Below, piece by piece: positions 1 to 8,020 of a DNA stretch of 13,088 nt. Source of the stretch: an uncultured Bacteroidales bacterium (lineage in GTDB: Bacteria > Bacteroidota > Bacteroidia > Bacteroidales > UBA932). The notes beneath the pieces are model-generated. The model worked only from the letters and a program-made list of their open reading frames with translations. It was not told the origin of the DNA and did no database searches. The position numbers and the translations under genes were made by a program. Where the stretch lies: positions 1 through 13,088 of the forward strand of contig CAMCIE010000014.1 of NCBI GenBank assembly GCA_945874815.1, in the 5' to 3' direction. Every line of letters begins with the position of its first letter. Position 1 is the first letter of the stretch.

Positions 1-1
1 C

Positions 2-298
2 CAGGCTGCAAAGAAACTTGTCAGCCAGGCCGCATCCGACCCTGCCTCAGTTTCTTCGCTCCTGTCGATGAGCAATGAAGATTTTTCCCGCTACCTGATA
101 ACCGACGGCATTCCCGATCCCGACCTGATAATCAGAACCTCTGGTGAAAGCCGCCTCAGCAACTATCTTCTTTGGCAGGGAGCCTATTCGGAACTGCTTT
201 TTGTAGATGTATTATGGCCTGATTTCCGTAAGGATGAATTCCGCAGTGCTCTGGCATCCTATTCAAAACGGGACAGACGATATGGAAAAGTCAAATAA
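2..298 (+). CDS. uppS: Isoprenyl (undecaprenyl) diphosphate synthase, C-terminal part
   Basis: The 5' end lies outside the window; the reading frame is open from base 2 to the TAA at 296-298. The visible ~98 residues match the C-terminal third of cis-prenyltransferases. They show the [12 protein letters not shown] segment, then [16 protein letters not shown] and LWPDFRKDE, the conserved region that in this family binds isopentenyl diphosphate and contributes to the dimer interface. The protein ends in an Arg/Lys-rich tail (RDRRYGK), usual for UppS. The enzyme makes C55 undecaprenyl diphosphate, the lipid carrier for peptidoglycan and O-antigen precursors, at the cytoplasmic face of the membrane. 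It lies directly upstream of bamA, a common Bacteroidales arrangement. An internal ATG at 68 is not the start, because family-like sequence continues upstream of it. Confidence 0.93.
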   Translation, partial: QAAKKLVSQAASDPASVSSLLSMSNEDFSRYLITDGIPDPDLIIRTSGESRLSNYLLWQGAYSELLFVDVLWPDFRKDEFRSALASYSKRDRRYGKVK

Positions 299-311
299 TT
301 GCGTATATTTG
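281..311 (+). promoter_or_regulatory. Predicted bamA promoter inside the end of uppS
   Basis: A perfect Bacteroidota -7 box of the form TAnnTTTG lies at 304-311 (TATATTTG). A TATG at 281-284, one mismatch from the TTTG -33 element, sits 19 nt upstream, within the normal spacing. Transcription would start near 317-320, some 15 nt before the ATG at 335. This supports ATG 335 over the upstream TTG at 299 as the bamA start, since the TTG would lie upstream of the transcript. Motif match only; no experimental start site. Confidence 0.55.
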
Positions 312-334
312 CAGTTTTGAATCAAATTACACGG

Positions 335-2932
335 ATGAAAATCAGCAGGATTATTCTTATAGCGACACTTTTGGTGCTTTCTGCAGCCTTCGCCATAACC
401 GCTTCAGGTCAGATAAAAGGTGAAGGTGTGGTCGTAGATTATAACAGCCCGAAGAAATATATAGTAGGTGGTGTCAGGGTTGAAGGCACCAATTATCTTT
501 CACCGGACCAGATCATACAGGTATCCGGACTTCAGAAAGGACTGGAGGTGACAGTACCTGGCGAAGATATCACCTCAATAGTCAAAAGGCTTTGGCTCCA
601 GCGTTATTTCGAAGATGTATCCGTTTCGATTGACTCGCTTTCTGCCAAACGTGATACTGCTTTTTTCAAGATTTCCGTAATAGAGCGTCCACGTGTTTCA
701 AAATGGACATTCTCCGGAGTAAAGTCCGGTGAGCAGAAGGAACTCCAGGAGCGTCTCAACCTGAAGAGGGGCGGCGAATTTTCTGAATATGTTTCCAAGA
801 CCGCTTCTGACATCATCAAGAGATATTACAAGGAGAAAGGATTCTACAATGTCAATGTGGATGTGTCTTCGAAGCGTGACACCATGATCCGAAGCGCCAT
901 CCGTGTCAATTTCCATGTGGATAGGGGAGAGAAGGTGAAAATCAAGAAGATAACCTTCTCCGGAGCTGAGAATGTCAAGGAGTTCAAGCTCGTGCGTTCG
1001 ATGAAGAAGACCAAGGATGCCCGTTTCATGAATTTCTTCTGTTCGAAGAAATTCAACGAGTCCGAATACGACAATGACAAACGTAACCTCATCAGTGCCT
1101 TCAACGAGGCCGGTTACAGGGATGCAAGGATTGTCAAGGATACAATGTATTACATCGAGCCGGGCCGCCTGCAGATTGATTTTGAAATTGATGAAGGAAA
1201 GAAATATTATTTCCGCGACATCACATGGACCGGAAACTCCGTTTATTCTTCCGACGTGCTCAACGAAATCCTCATGATCAATAAAGGTGACGTATATGAC
1301 GTCGTGACAATGGAAAAAAGACTTTTCGGAGGCGGAAAGCAAAATGAATACGACATTTCAAAGTTATATAAGGATAACGGATATCTCTTCTCACAGATAT
1401 CTCCTGTCGAACTCAACATCGAAGGTGACTCGGTGGATGTGGAGATGAGGGTCGTCGAGGGAAAACCTGCGACATTGAACAACATCATCATCAACGGAAA
1501 CGACCTTACCAATGAAAGAGTCGTACGCCGTCAGGTCTTCACCCGTCCGGGATACCTCTTCAGCCAGACCGACTTCGAACGTTCAATCAGGGAAATCGCT
1601 TCTATGGGACAGTTCGATGCAGAGGCAATCACCAGCGCCGGAGGATATTCGATTCTTCCGAATCCTATGGACAACACCGTTGACATCGTATATAATGTGA
1701 CAGAGAAACCTTCCAGCCAGCTTGAACTCTCAGGAGGCTGGGGCGGCAATACCTTCGTGGCCACTGTCGGAGTCAGCTTCAACAACTTCTCCACAAGAAG
1801 GTTCTTTGACAAGACTGCATGGCGTCCTGTACCTCTGGGAGATGCACAGAACCTTGCAATCCGTTTCCAGACCAACGGTACATATTACACCAGCCTTTCT
1901 GCAAGTTTCTCTGAGCCATGGCTTTTCGGAAAGAAGCCTACCTCTCTGAACATGTCCCTCTACTACACCAGACAGACAAACTCATATCTTGCATTCAACA
2001 TCATGAACAATGACGAGTACATGGAGGTCTATGGATTTGCTGCAGGTATAGGCAAGAGGCTCAAATGGCCTGACAACTATTTCGTGCTCTACAATCAGCT
2101 CAGCTGGCAGACTTACAAACTGCAGAACTGGTCATATCAGTTCCTCTTCAATACAGGTATATCCCACAACTTGAGTTATACCCTCAGCTTGCAGAGGAAT
2201 TCAACGGACCAGCAGATTTATCCTCGTCAGGGATCGGATTTCTCATTCTCCCTTCAGCTGACCCCACCTTATTCACTCCTGAGAAAGAAAGGACTCAAAG
2301 GGTTTGATGAGAATGGAAATGAGATTCAGGCCACCAACTGGAAAGAGATCAACTATAATCTCCAGACATCCCAGCAGAGGTACAAATGGATTGAGTATCA
2401 CAAATGGTCATTCAAGGGAGCAATCTATACCAAGCTTGTCGGCGACCTTGTCCTGATGGCCCGCGCACAGTTCGGATACCTTGGTTATTATAACCGCAAC
2501 TGGGGTTATTCTCCGTTCGAAGGATTCCGCGTCGGTGGTGACGGTATGTCCGGATATGATACTTACGGCTCAGAAATCATTTCCCTCCGAGGATATGAGA
2601 ACTACTCGCTTACCCCGACGGCCACTTCATCATACAATATCACCGGAAACTATTACTCCGGAAACGTGTATGACAAGTTTACCGTAGAGCTCCGCTATCC
2701 GGTAATCCTCCAGCCGCAGTCCACCATTTATGCATTGCTCTTCCTTGAGGGCGGTAACTGCTGGTCAGACATCAGGGATTTCAATCCTTTCCAGATCAAG
2801 AGGTCTGCCGGTGTGGGTGTGAGGGTGTTCCTCCCGATGATCGGTCTTCTTGGAGTTGACTGGGGATGGGGATTCGACGATCCTGTAAACGGAAAGAGCC
2901 AGTTCCACTTCGTAATCGGACAGCAGTTCTAA
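335..2932 (+). CDS. bamA: Outer membrane protein assembly factor BamA
   Basis: This is the 865-residue central component of the BAM machine, which folds beta-barrel proteins into the outer membrane. A signal peptide (KISRII, then a hydrophobic stretch to about residue 22) is followed by five POTRA repeats spanning roughly residues 35-465; their typical strand openings are visible (VGGVRVEG, VSKWTFSG, IKKITFSG, FRDITWTG, LNNIIING). A C-terminal 16-strand Omp85 barrel occupies the rest. The barrel holds LRGYE at residues 751-755, corresponding to the family's VRGF loop-6 motif, with Tyr for Phe. The last residue is Phe (GQQF), the usual outer-membrane barrel signature. The frame can be extended to a TTG at 299, but a -7 promoter box covers 304-311 and the signal peptide begins naturally at the ATG at 335. 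It is followed 50 nt later by skp, with no terminator or clear promoter between, so the two are probably co-transcribed. Confidence 0.95.
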   Translation: MKISRIILIATLLVLSAAFAITASGQIKGEGVVVDYNSPKKYIVGGVRVEGTNYLSPDQIIQVSGLQKGLEVTVPGEDITSIVKRLWLQRYFEDVSVSIDSLSAKRDTAFFKISVIERPRVSKWTFSGVKSGEQKELQERLNLKRGGEFSEYVSKTASDIIKRYYKEKGFYNVNVDVSSKRDTMIRSAIRVNFHVDRGEKVKIKKITFSGAENVKEFKLVRSMKKTKDARFMNFFCSKKFNESEYDNDKRNLISAFNEAGYRDARIVKDTMYYIEPGRLQIDFEIDEGKKYYFRDITWTGNSVYSSDVLNEILMINKGDVYDVVTMEKRLFGGGKQNEYDISKLYKDNGYLFSQISPVELNIEGDSVDVEMRVVEGKPATLNNIIINGNDLTNERVVRRQVFTRPGYLFSQTDFERSIREIASMGQFDAEAITSAGGYSILPNPMDNTVDIVYNVTEKPSSQLELSGGWGGNTFVATVGVSFNNFSTRRFFDKTAWRPVPLGDAQNLAIRFQTNGTYYTSLSASFSEPWLFGKKPTSLNMSLYYTRQTNSYLAFNIMNNDEYMEVYGFAAGIGKRLKWPDNYFVLYNQLSWQTYKLQNWSYQFLFNTGISHNLSYTLSLQRNSTDQQIYPRQGSDFSFSLQLTPPYSLLRKKGLKGFDENGNEIQATNWKEINYNLQTSQQRYKWIEYHKWSFKGAIYTKLVGDLVLMARAQFGYLGYYNRNWGYSPFEGFRVGGDGMSGYDTYGSEIISLRGYENYSLTPTATSSYNITGNYYSGNVYDKFTVELRYPVILQPQSTIYALLFLEGGNCWSDIRDFNPFQIKRSAGVGVRVFLPMIGLLGVDWGWGFDDPVNGKSQFHFVIGQQF

Positions 2933-2982
2933 GCCCGGCCACAAGACACTGACACTAATGAAATCATTAAAAATAAAATAAC

Positions 2983-3558
2983 ATGAAAAAAATTTTTTTG
3001 ATCGCAGCTATGGCAATGATATCACTTGCCGCTTCTGCACAGAACATTACTTTTGCTTATGTGGATTATGCTGAACTCGTTCAGCTGATGCCTGAAATGG
3101 ATGCTGCCCGCGAGCAGATAGAGGCTGCAAGCGTAGAGGCTCAGGAAACTTATCAGGCTATGATGGAAGAGTATCAGACCAAGGCTCAGCAGTTCCAGCA
3201 GAAACAGGCTTCATGGACTCAGGCCATCAGGGAGAGCAAGGCAGCGGAACTTCAGCAGATTGAGTACAGAATCCAGGATTTCCAGCAGGCAATCCAGCAG
3301 GAGCTCCAGCAGACTCAGCAGACTCTTCAGGCCCCTATCTATGAGAAAGCACAGAAAGCCGTGACTGATCTGGCAAAGGCCAAAGGAGTTGCATTTGTTT
3401 TTGAGAAAAGCTCAATGCTTTATATTGACCCTGCACAGGCACTTGACCTGACACCTGAAGCAAGGAAGGCCCTCAATATCCCTGAGGGCAGGACAATTGA
3501 GTCTCTCCAGGCAGAACTTCAGGCCAAAGCGCAGGCTGCACAGGCAAACGCACAATAA
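2983..3558 (+). CDS. skp: OmpH/Skp-family periplasmic chaperone
   Basis: The 191-residue product has a clear signal peptide (MKKIF, hydrophobic core, cleavage expected after ASA at residue 19, leaving Gln as the first mature residue). The mature protein starts with ITFAYVDYAELVQLMPE, the OmpH-type opening strand and helix. It is followed by a long, Gln/Ala/Glu-rich region (about residues 45-125) predicted to form the coiled-coil tentacles. The closing KAVTDLAKAKGVAFVFEKSSMLYIDP is the family's second conserved part that completes the trimerisation body. Skp holds unfolded outer-membrane proteins on their way to BamA, which fits its place just after bamA. It is slightly longer than enterobacterial Skp (~160 residues), as is common in Bacteroidota, with a C-terminal tail rich in Ala/Gln. 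The start is set by the signal peptide and an A-rich upstream stretch; no Shine-Dalgarno sequence is seen. Confidence 0.92.
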   Translation: MKKIFLIAAMAMISLAASAQNITFAYVDYAELVQLMPEMDAAREQIEAASVEAQETYQAMMEEYQTKAQQFQQKQASWTQAIRESKAAELQQIEYRIQDFQQAIQQELQQTQQTLQAPIYEKAQKAVTDLAKAKGVAFVFEKSSMLYIDPAQALDLTPEARKALNIPEGRTIESLQAELQAKAQAAQANAQ

Positions 3559-3581
3559 TCTCCCTTAATAGGGCAGTTTTT

Positions 3582-3612
3582 AAAGCGATTCACGGAAGTG
3601 GGTCGCTTTTTC
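3582..3612 (+). terminator. Rho-independent terminator after skp
   Basis: A 12-bp stem (3582-3593 with 3598-3609) with two G-U pairs closes a GGAA tetraloop at 3594-3597. The 3' arm runs into a T run at 3607-3611. It ends the uppS-bamA-skp transcript and separates it from the kor-gdh unit. Confidence 0.9.
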
Positions 3613-3645
3613 TTATAAAATAGTAGCAAATCAGGAAAATTATTA

Positions 3646-3653
3646 TAAATTTG
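3646..3653 (+). promoter_or_regulatory. Predicted -7 box of the korA-korB-gdhA promoter
   Basis: TAAATTTG at 3646-3653 is a perfect TAnnTTTG match, placed after the skp terminator. It would give a start near 3660 and a ~30-nt AT-rich leader before the ATG at 3690. I see no good TTTG -33 element at the expected distance (around 3621-3627), so only the -7 part is called. Confidence 0.6.
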
Positions 3654-3689
3654 CAAGAAATTTAAACTATTTTATTATTTATTAACACA

Positions 3690-5478
3690 ATGCAACACAA
3701 GGTAATTGATACTAAAGATGTTGTAATTCGGTTTGCAGGAGATTCGGGAGACGGTATGCAACTCACCGGGTCTCTTTTTGCAGATATGTCAGCAATCTTT
3801 GGAAACGAACTTTCAACATTCCCGGATTATCCGGCAGAAATCAGAGCCCCTCATGGAACAGTTTCCGGCGTATCCGGATTCCAGGTCCATATCGGAAGTG
3901 AAAGCATCAACACCCCGGGCGAATGCCAAATGGCTCAAGAGAACGGCAATGGTACTGATTGACGGAGATACTTTTGACGAAGAAGGTCTCAAGAGAGCCG
4001 GACTCAAGAGCGATGACCCGATTACCGAGCTCTATATCGAGGACCGTGCCATCATCATTGCTCCGATAACGACACTCACTGAAGAGAGTCTCAAGGACAG
4101 CGGACTTGACCCCAAGACCATTGTCAAATGCAAGAACATGTTCACACTCGGAATGGCATGCTATATCTACAACCGTCCGATGGAATACGTGTTCAAGTAC
4201 CTTGAAAAGAAATTCTCAAAGAAACATCCCGAACTGATTGAACCAAACAAGAAGGTTCTTAAGGATGGTTTCAACTATGCCGCAAATATTCAGGCAATAC
4301 CGAATACTTATACAGTAGAGCCTGCAAACCAGAAGAAAGGACTTTACAGGAACATTACAGGAAACCAGGCAACAGCATGGGGCCTTCTGGCCGCTTCTGA
4401 AAAGTCAGGACTTCCGCTGTTCTGCGGTTCATATCCTATTACCCCTGCTACGAATATCCTTGAGGAACTTGCCATCCACAAGAGTCTCGGAGCCAAAACT
4501 GTGCAGGCTGAAGACGAGATTGCCGGAGTTTGTACGGCCATCGGAGCCGCTTTCGCCGGAAACCTTGCCGTGACCACGACTTCCGGTCCCGGACTTTCAC
4601 TCAAGAGCGAAGCCCTCGGACTTGCCGTCATGACAGAACTTCCTTTGGTTGTCATCGACGTACAGCGCGCCGGTCCATCTACTGGTATTCCGACCAAAAC
4701 CGAACAGACCGATCTGAATCAGGCCTTGTACGGACGTAACGGAGAGTGTCCTATGGTAGTCATGGCGGCTCATTCTCCTGCAGGATGTTTCGATGCAGCC
4801 TTCAATGCAGCCAAGATTGCCCTGGAGCACATGACTCCTGTACTTCTGCTTACAGAAGGTTTCCTCGGAAACGGCTCGGAACCATGGCTCATCCCGTCGA
4901 TGAAGGATTATCCTAAGATTGTGCCTCCGTTTGCACTTCCGAACACAGAATACAAACCATACGAAAGAGACCCTGAAACCTATGTCCGCAAATGGGCCGT
5001 GCCAGGCATGGCAGGATGCGAACACCGTGTGGGCGGTCTTGAGAAGAACCATGCCGGAGTTCTTTCTTCCGACCCTCAGAACCATGCCCTGATGGTACAC
5101 GAAAGGGCAATGAAAGTTGAGAAAGTTGCTGACAGCATCCCTGCACTGGAAGTGTTCGGTGCAGAAAGCGGCAAACTTCTCGTTGTCGGCTGGGGCGGTA
5201 CTTACGGACACCTTCTTTCAGCTGTCCAGCAAGCCCGCGAAGATGGACTTGACGTGAGCCTTGCTCATTTTGACTACATACTTCCTCTGCCTAAGAATAC
5301 CTCTGAAGTATTCTCAAGGTATGAAAGGATACTTGTATGTGAACTCAACAGCGGACATTTCGTGAATTATCTTCGCGGACGTCTCCCTGAGTTCAAGTTC
5401 AGCCAGTACAACAAAGTTCAGGGACAGCCGTTCCTTGTTCAGGAAATCGAAGAAGCTATTCGTAAAAATTTGCAATAA
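3690..5478 (+). pseudogene. korA: 2-oxoglutarate:ferredoxin oxidoreductase subunit alpha (KorA), frameshifted by internal deletion
   Basis: KorA pairs with KorB to oxidise 2-oxoglutarate to succinyl-CoA, reducing ferredoxin. The start at 3690 reads 77 normal residues, including [11 protein letters not shown] (17-27), [11 protein letters not shown] and VSGFQVHIG, the opening of the gamma domain. After the Gly codon at 3918-3920 it runs out of frame to a TGA at 3960-3962. KorA-like sequence resumes one frame over at the Asn codon at 3922 ([16 protein letters not shown]) and continues without lesion to 5478: SYPITPATNILEE from about 4429, QRAGPSTGIPTKTEQTDL from 4663, and a C-terminal domain with VVGWGGTYGH. 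Compared with the family pattern as I know it, about 16 residues (the DVLVAMNPxxL segment) are missing, so roughly 47 nt are lost. Joined pieces give ~595 residues against ~610-620 normally. An internal ATG at 3733 opens the second frame, but its first ~63 codons are out-of-frame noise. A true mutation, a split gene or an assembly error all remain possible. korB follows after 12 nt. Confidence 0.85.
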
Positions 5479-5490
5479 AACGGAAATACA

Positions 5491-6510
5491 ATGCCAAGAT
5501 ATACATTCAAAGAGTTCAAGAGCGACCAGGAAGTCAGATGGTGCCCGGGATGTGGTGACCATGGAGTGCTCGCAGCCCTTCAGAGGGCTTTGCCGGATGT
5601 AACTGAAATCCTCGGATACAGCAAGGAAAGATATGTTGTTGTTTCAGGTATAGGATGTTCTTCCCGCCTTCCTTATTATATGAATACTTATGGCTTCCAC
5701 AGCATCCACGGCCGTGCGACAGCCATATCCACCGGCATCAAGGTGGCAAATCCTGATTTGACCGTATGGCAGGCATGCGGCGACGGCGACGCCCTTGCCA
5801 TCGGAGGAAACCATTTCATCCATGCCATCCGAAGGAATGTCGATATCAACATCATTCTTTTCAATAACCAGATATACGGCCTGACCAAGGGCCAGTATTC
5901 TCCGACATCAAAATTCGGAGCCATAACCAAGACTTCTCCCTATGGAACAGTCGAGCCTCCTTTCAATCCGGGCAGCCTTGTTCTCGGAGCCAAGGGCACG
6001 TTCTTTGCCCGCAGCCTTGACTCGGAGCTCAAGCTCAATGAGGAAATCATGCTCGCTGCAGCCAAACATAACGGATGCTCTGTGATGGAAATGCTTACCA
6101 ACTGTGTGATATTCAACGACGGAGCACACAAGTTGATTGCCGACAAAGAGGTCAGGGCAGACAGGACAATTATTCTGAGACAGGGCGAGAAAATGATATT
6201 CGGAAAGAACCGTAACAAAGGTCTCATGCTTGACGGAATGGGCCTGAGGGTGGTGACCATTGGAGAGAACGGCATAACTGAAGACGACATCCTCGTTCAT
6301 GATGCACATTCCGAGAACGTGGGAATCCACATGATGCTTGCCGATATGAAATATCCGGATTTCCCTGTGGCACTGGGTGTTATCCGTGATGTTGAAGCCG
6401 TTACCTATGATGACGGCGTCCGCGACCAGGTTGAACTTGTCAAGTCGAAATCAAAGATTCAGTGCGTAGATGACTTGCTTCGCAGCGGATCAACATGGGA
6501 AGTAAAATGA
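5491..6510 (+). CDS. korB: 2-oxoglutarate:ferredoxin oxidoreductase subunit beta
   Basis: This 339-residue protein is the thiamine-diphosphate-binding beta subunit of a 2-oxoacid:ferredoxin oxidoreductase. It begins with RWCPGCGDHG (C18 and C21, the conserved CxxC), then SGIGCSSR (52-59), HGRATAISTGIK, and the TPP/Mg site ACGDGDALAIGGNH (GDGD at 97-100) followed by NNQIYGLTKGQYSPTS (125-140). The C-terminal third carries the beta-subunit tail with VLIHDA-like sequence (DDILVHDAHSEN). The length is normal and there is no lesion. I call 2-oxoglutarate rather than pyruvate as substrate because of the two-subunit KorAB architecture and the adjacent gdhA; other 2-oxoacids (for example branched-chain) cannot be excluded from sequence alone. 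It lies 12 nt after korA and 28 nt before gdhA, so it is probably in one operon with both. Confidence 0.93.
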   Translation: MPRYTFKEFKSDQEVRWCPGCGDHGVLAALQRALPDVTEILGYSKERYVVVSGIGCSSRLPYYMNTYGFHSIHGRATAISTGIKVANPDLTVWQACGDGDALAIGGNHFIHAIRRNVDINIILFNNQIYGLTKGQYSPTSKFGAITKTSPYGTVEPPFNPGSLVLGAKGTFFARSLDSELKLNEEIMLAAAKHNGCSVMEMLTNCVIFNDGAHKLIADKEVRADRTIILRQGEKMIFGKNRNKGLMLDGMGLRVVTIGENGITEDDILVHDAHSENVGIHMMLADMKYPDFPVALGVIRDVEAVTYDDGVRDQVELVKSKSKIQCVDDLLRSGSTWEVK

Positions 6511-6538
6511 CCATAACCAAACACATAATTATATAATA

Positions 6539-7879
6539 ATGAATACCAATAAGATCATGGCCGGACTCCAGGCCAAGTACCCTTACGAGAAAGAATATCT
6601 CCAGGCTGTACGCGAAGTGTTGGAGTCTATTGAAGATGTCTATAATCAGCATCCAGAGTTTGAGGATGCGAAAATTGTAGAGAGAATCGTTGAGCCTGAA
6701 AGAATCCTGACATTCAAAGTCACCTGGGTGGATGACAATGGGGAGATTCAGACCAATACCGGTTACAGAGTTCAGTTCAACTCGGCAATCGGCCCTTATA
6801 AGGGAGGTCTCAGATTCCACCCGTCAGTGAATCCTTCAATACTGAAATTCCTCGGGTTTGAGCAGACTTTCAAGAATGCTCTTACAACCCTTCCTATGGG
6901 AGGTGCAAAAGGCGGATCGGATTTCAATCCTAAAGGAAAATCTGATGCTGAAATCATGCGCTTCTGTCAGGCTTTCATGCTTGAACTGTGGAGAGTAATC
7001 GGTCCTGACCAGGATGTACCTGCAGGAGATATCGGAGTAGGCGGCCGTGAGATCGGGTATCTCGACGGAATGTATCGTAAACTTGCCCAGCAGTACAATA
7101 CCGGAGTGCTTACCGGAAAAGGTATGACTTGGGGAGGTTCGATTCTTCGTCCTGAAGCTACAGGCTTCGGAGCTGTATATTTTGTTCAGCACATGCTCAA
7201 GATGCAGGGTAAGGAAATAGCAGGCAAGACCGTGGCACTTTCCGGCTTCGGAAACGTTGCCTGGGGTGCAGCTACCAAGGCTACCCAGCTTGGCGCAAAG
7301 GTTATCGCCATTTCCGGTCCTGACGGAGCAATCTATGACCCTGAGGGAATGAATGCAGAAAAGATTGCATATATGCTTGAGCTCAGGGCATCCAACAATG
7401 ATGTCGTTGCCCCATTTGCTCAGAAATTCCCTTCAGCTACTTTCTATCCGGGAAAGAAAGCATGGAGCATCAAATGTGACATTGCCATGCCTTGTGCATT
7501 CCAGAATGAGCTGACCGGTGCCGACGCCGAGGAACTACTTGCAAACGGAACATGGCTTTGCGCTGAGGTTTCCAACATGGGATGTACTCCGGAGGCAATC
7601 GCAGCATTCCAGAAAGCCGGCATCATGTTCGCTCCCGGAAAGGCTGTCAATGCTGGTGGTGTCGCAACATCCGGACTTGAGATGACCCAGAATGCAATGC
7701 ATATCAGCTGGACTGCCGCCGAGGTGGACGAGAAACTTCATCAGATTATGTCGTCCATCCATGAGGCCTGTGTCAAATATGGTACACAACCCGACGGTTA
7801 TATCAATTATGTCAAGGGTGCCAACATCGCAGGATTCATGAAAGTTGCACATGCAATGCTTGAACAGGGCATTATCTGA
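6539..7879 (+). CDS. gdhA: Glutamate dehydrogenase (class I, hexameric)
   Basis: A 446-residue enzyme interconverting glutamate and 2-oxoglutarate plus ammonium, in the cytosol. The substrate domain shows GPYKGGLRFHP (K88), LPMGGAKGGSDF (K124, the catalytic lysine position) and PAGDIGVGGREIG (D164). The coenzyme domain has the Rossmann glycine motif LSGFGNVAWG (235-243). The end of the second Rossmann strand reads AISGPDG, without the acidic residue typical of strict NAD enzymes or an obvious phosphate-binding Arg, so NAD versus NADP preference is left open. The C-terminus (VNAGGVATSGLEMTQN, then GANIAGFMKVAHAMLEQG) is complete. The start is the ATG after an AT-rich stretch with no Shine-Dalgarno sequence. 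It lies 28 nt behind korB without a promoter or terminator between, and a terminator follows. Co-transcription with korAB would couple glutamate deamination to 2-oxoglutarate oxidation. Confidence 0.96.
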   Translation: MNTNKIMAGLQAKYPYEKEYLQAVREVLESIEDVYNQHPEFEDAKIVERIVEPERILTFKVTWVDDNGEIQTNTGYRVQFNSAIGPYKGGLRFHPSVNPSILKFLGFEQTFKNALTTLPMGGAKGGSDFNPKGKSDAEIMRFCQAFMLELWRVIGPDQDVPAGDIGVGGREIGYLDGMYRKLAQQYNTGVLTGKGMTWGGSILRPEATGFGAVYFVQHMLKMQGKEIAGKTVALSGFGNVAWGAATKATQLGAKVIAISGPDGAIYDPEGMNAEKIAYMLELRASNNDVVAPFAQKFPSATFYPGKKAWSIKCDIAMPCAFQNELTGADAEELLANGTWLCAEVSNMGCTPEAIAAFQKAGIMFAPGKAVNAGGVATSGLEMTQNAMHISWTAAEVDEKLHQIMSSIHEACVKYGTQPDGYINYVKGANIAGFMKVAHAMLEQGII

Positions 7880-7903
7880 TAAATAATTGATGATGATAAT
7901 ACG

Positions 7904-7935
7904 AAAGGGCTGACGTTTAGTCAGTCCTTTTATTA
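7904..7935 (+). terminator. Rho-independent terminator after gdhA
   Basis: An 11-bp stem (7904-7914 with 7920-7930, one G-U pair) closes a 5-nt loop GTTTA and is followed by a T-rich TTTTATTATAT tract. It lies 24 nt after the gdhA stop and ends the korA-korB-gdhA unit. Confidence 0.9.
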
Positions 7936-7941
7936 TATAAG

Positions 7942-7973
7942 GTTGTAAGGAATCTAAAAAAAGACTAAATTTG
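7942..7973 (+). promoter_or_regulatory. Predicted promoter of the first DASS transporter gene
   Basis: A perfect -7 box TAAATTTG lies at 7966-7973, with GTTG at 7942-7945 (one mismatch from TTTG) 20 nt upstream. The start would be near 7979, leaving a ~40-nt AT-rich leader before the ATG at 8021. It begins right after the gdhA terminator, so the transporter is probably transcribed on its own. Confidence 0.65.
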
Positions 7974-8020
7974 CGGCCTATTTGTTAAACCGATGATCAA
8001 TATAAGTTAAACTAATAGAT

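Noticed and set aside
698..1342. 214-codon minus-strand open frame opposite bamA
   Set aside because: It lies entirely inside the strongly supported bamA coding sequence and reads as its antisense shadow, with no recognisable domain.
2585..2596. Tyr instead of Phe in the BamA loop-6 RGF motif
   Set aside because: A conservative change that, to my knowledge, is frequent in Bacteroidota Omp85 proteins; not a sign of altered function.
3121..3330. Gln-rich CAG-dense stretch in skp as a possible DNA repeat
   Set aside because: It is an irregular coiled-coil coding region typical of OmpH proteins, with no fixed repeat unit.
3733..3921. Treating the ATG at 3733 as the true korA start
   Set aside because: Codons 3733-3921 in that frame give no KorA-like sequence, whereas the frame from 3690 gives the conserved [11 protein letters not shown] region. 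The true gene spans two frames.
3912..3966. Programmed ribosomal frameshifting in korA
   Set aside because: There is no slippery sequence, and conserved residues are missing at the junction, so a frame change alone would not restore the protein.
4597..5211. 204-codon minus-strand open frame opposite korA
   Set aside because: The + strand here encodes recognisable KorA motifs; the antisense frame has scattered Cys/His and no family pattern.
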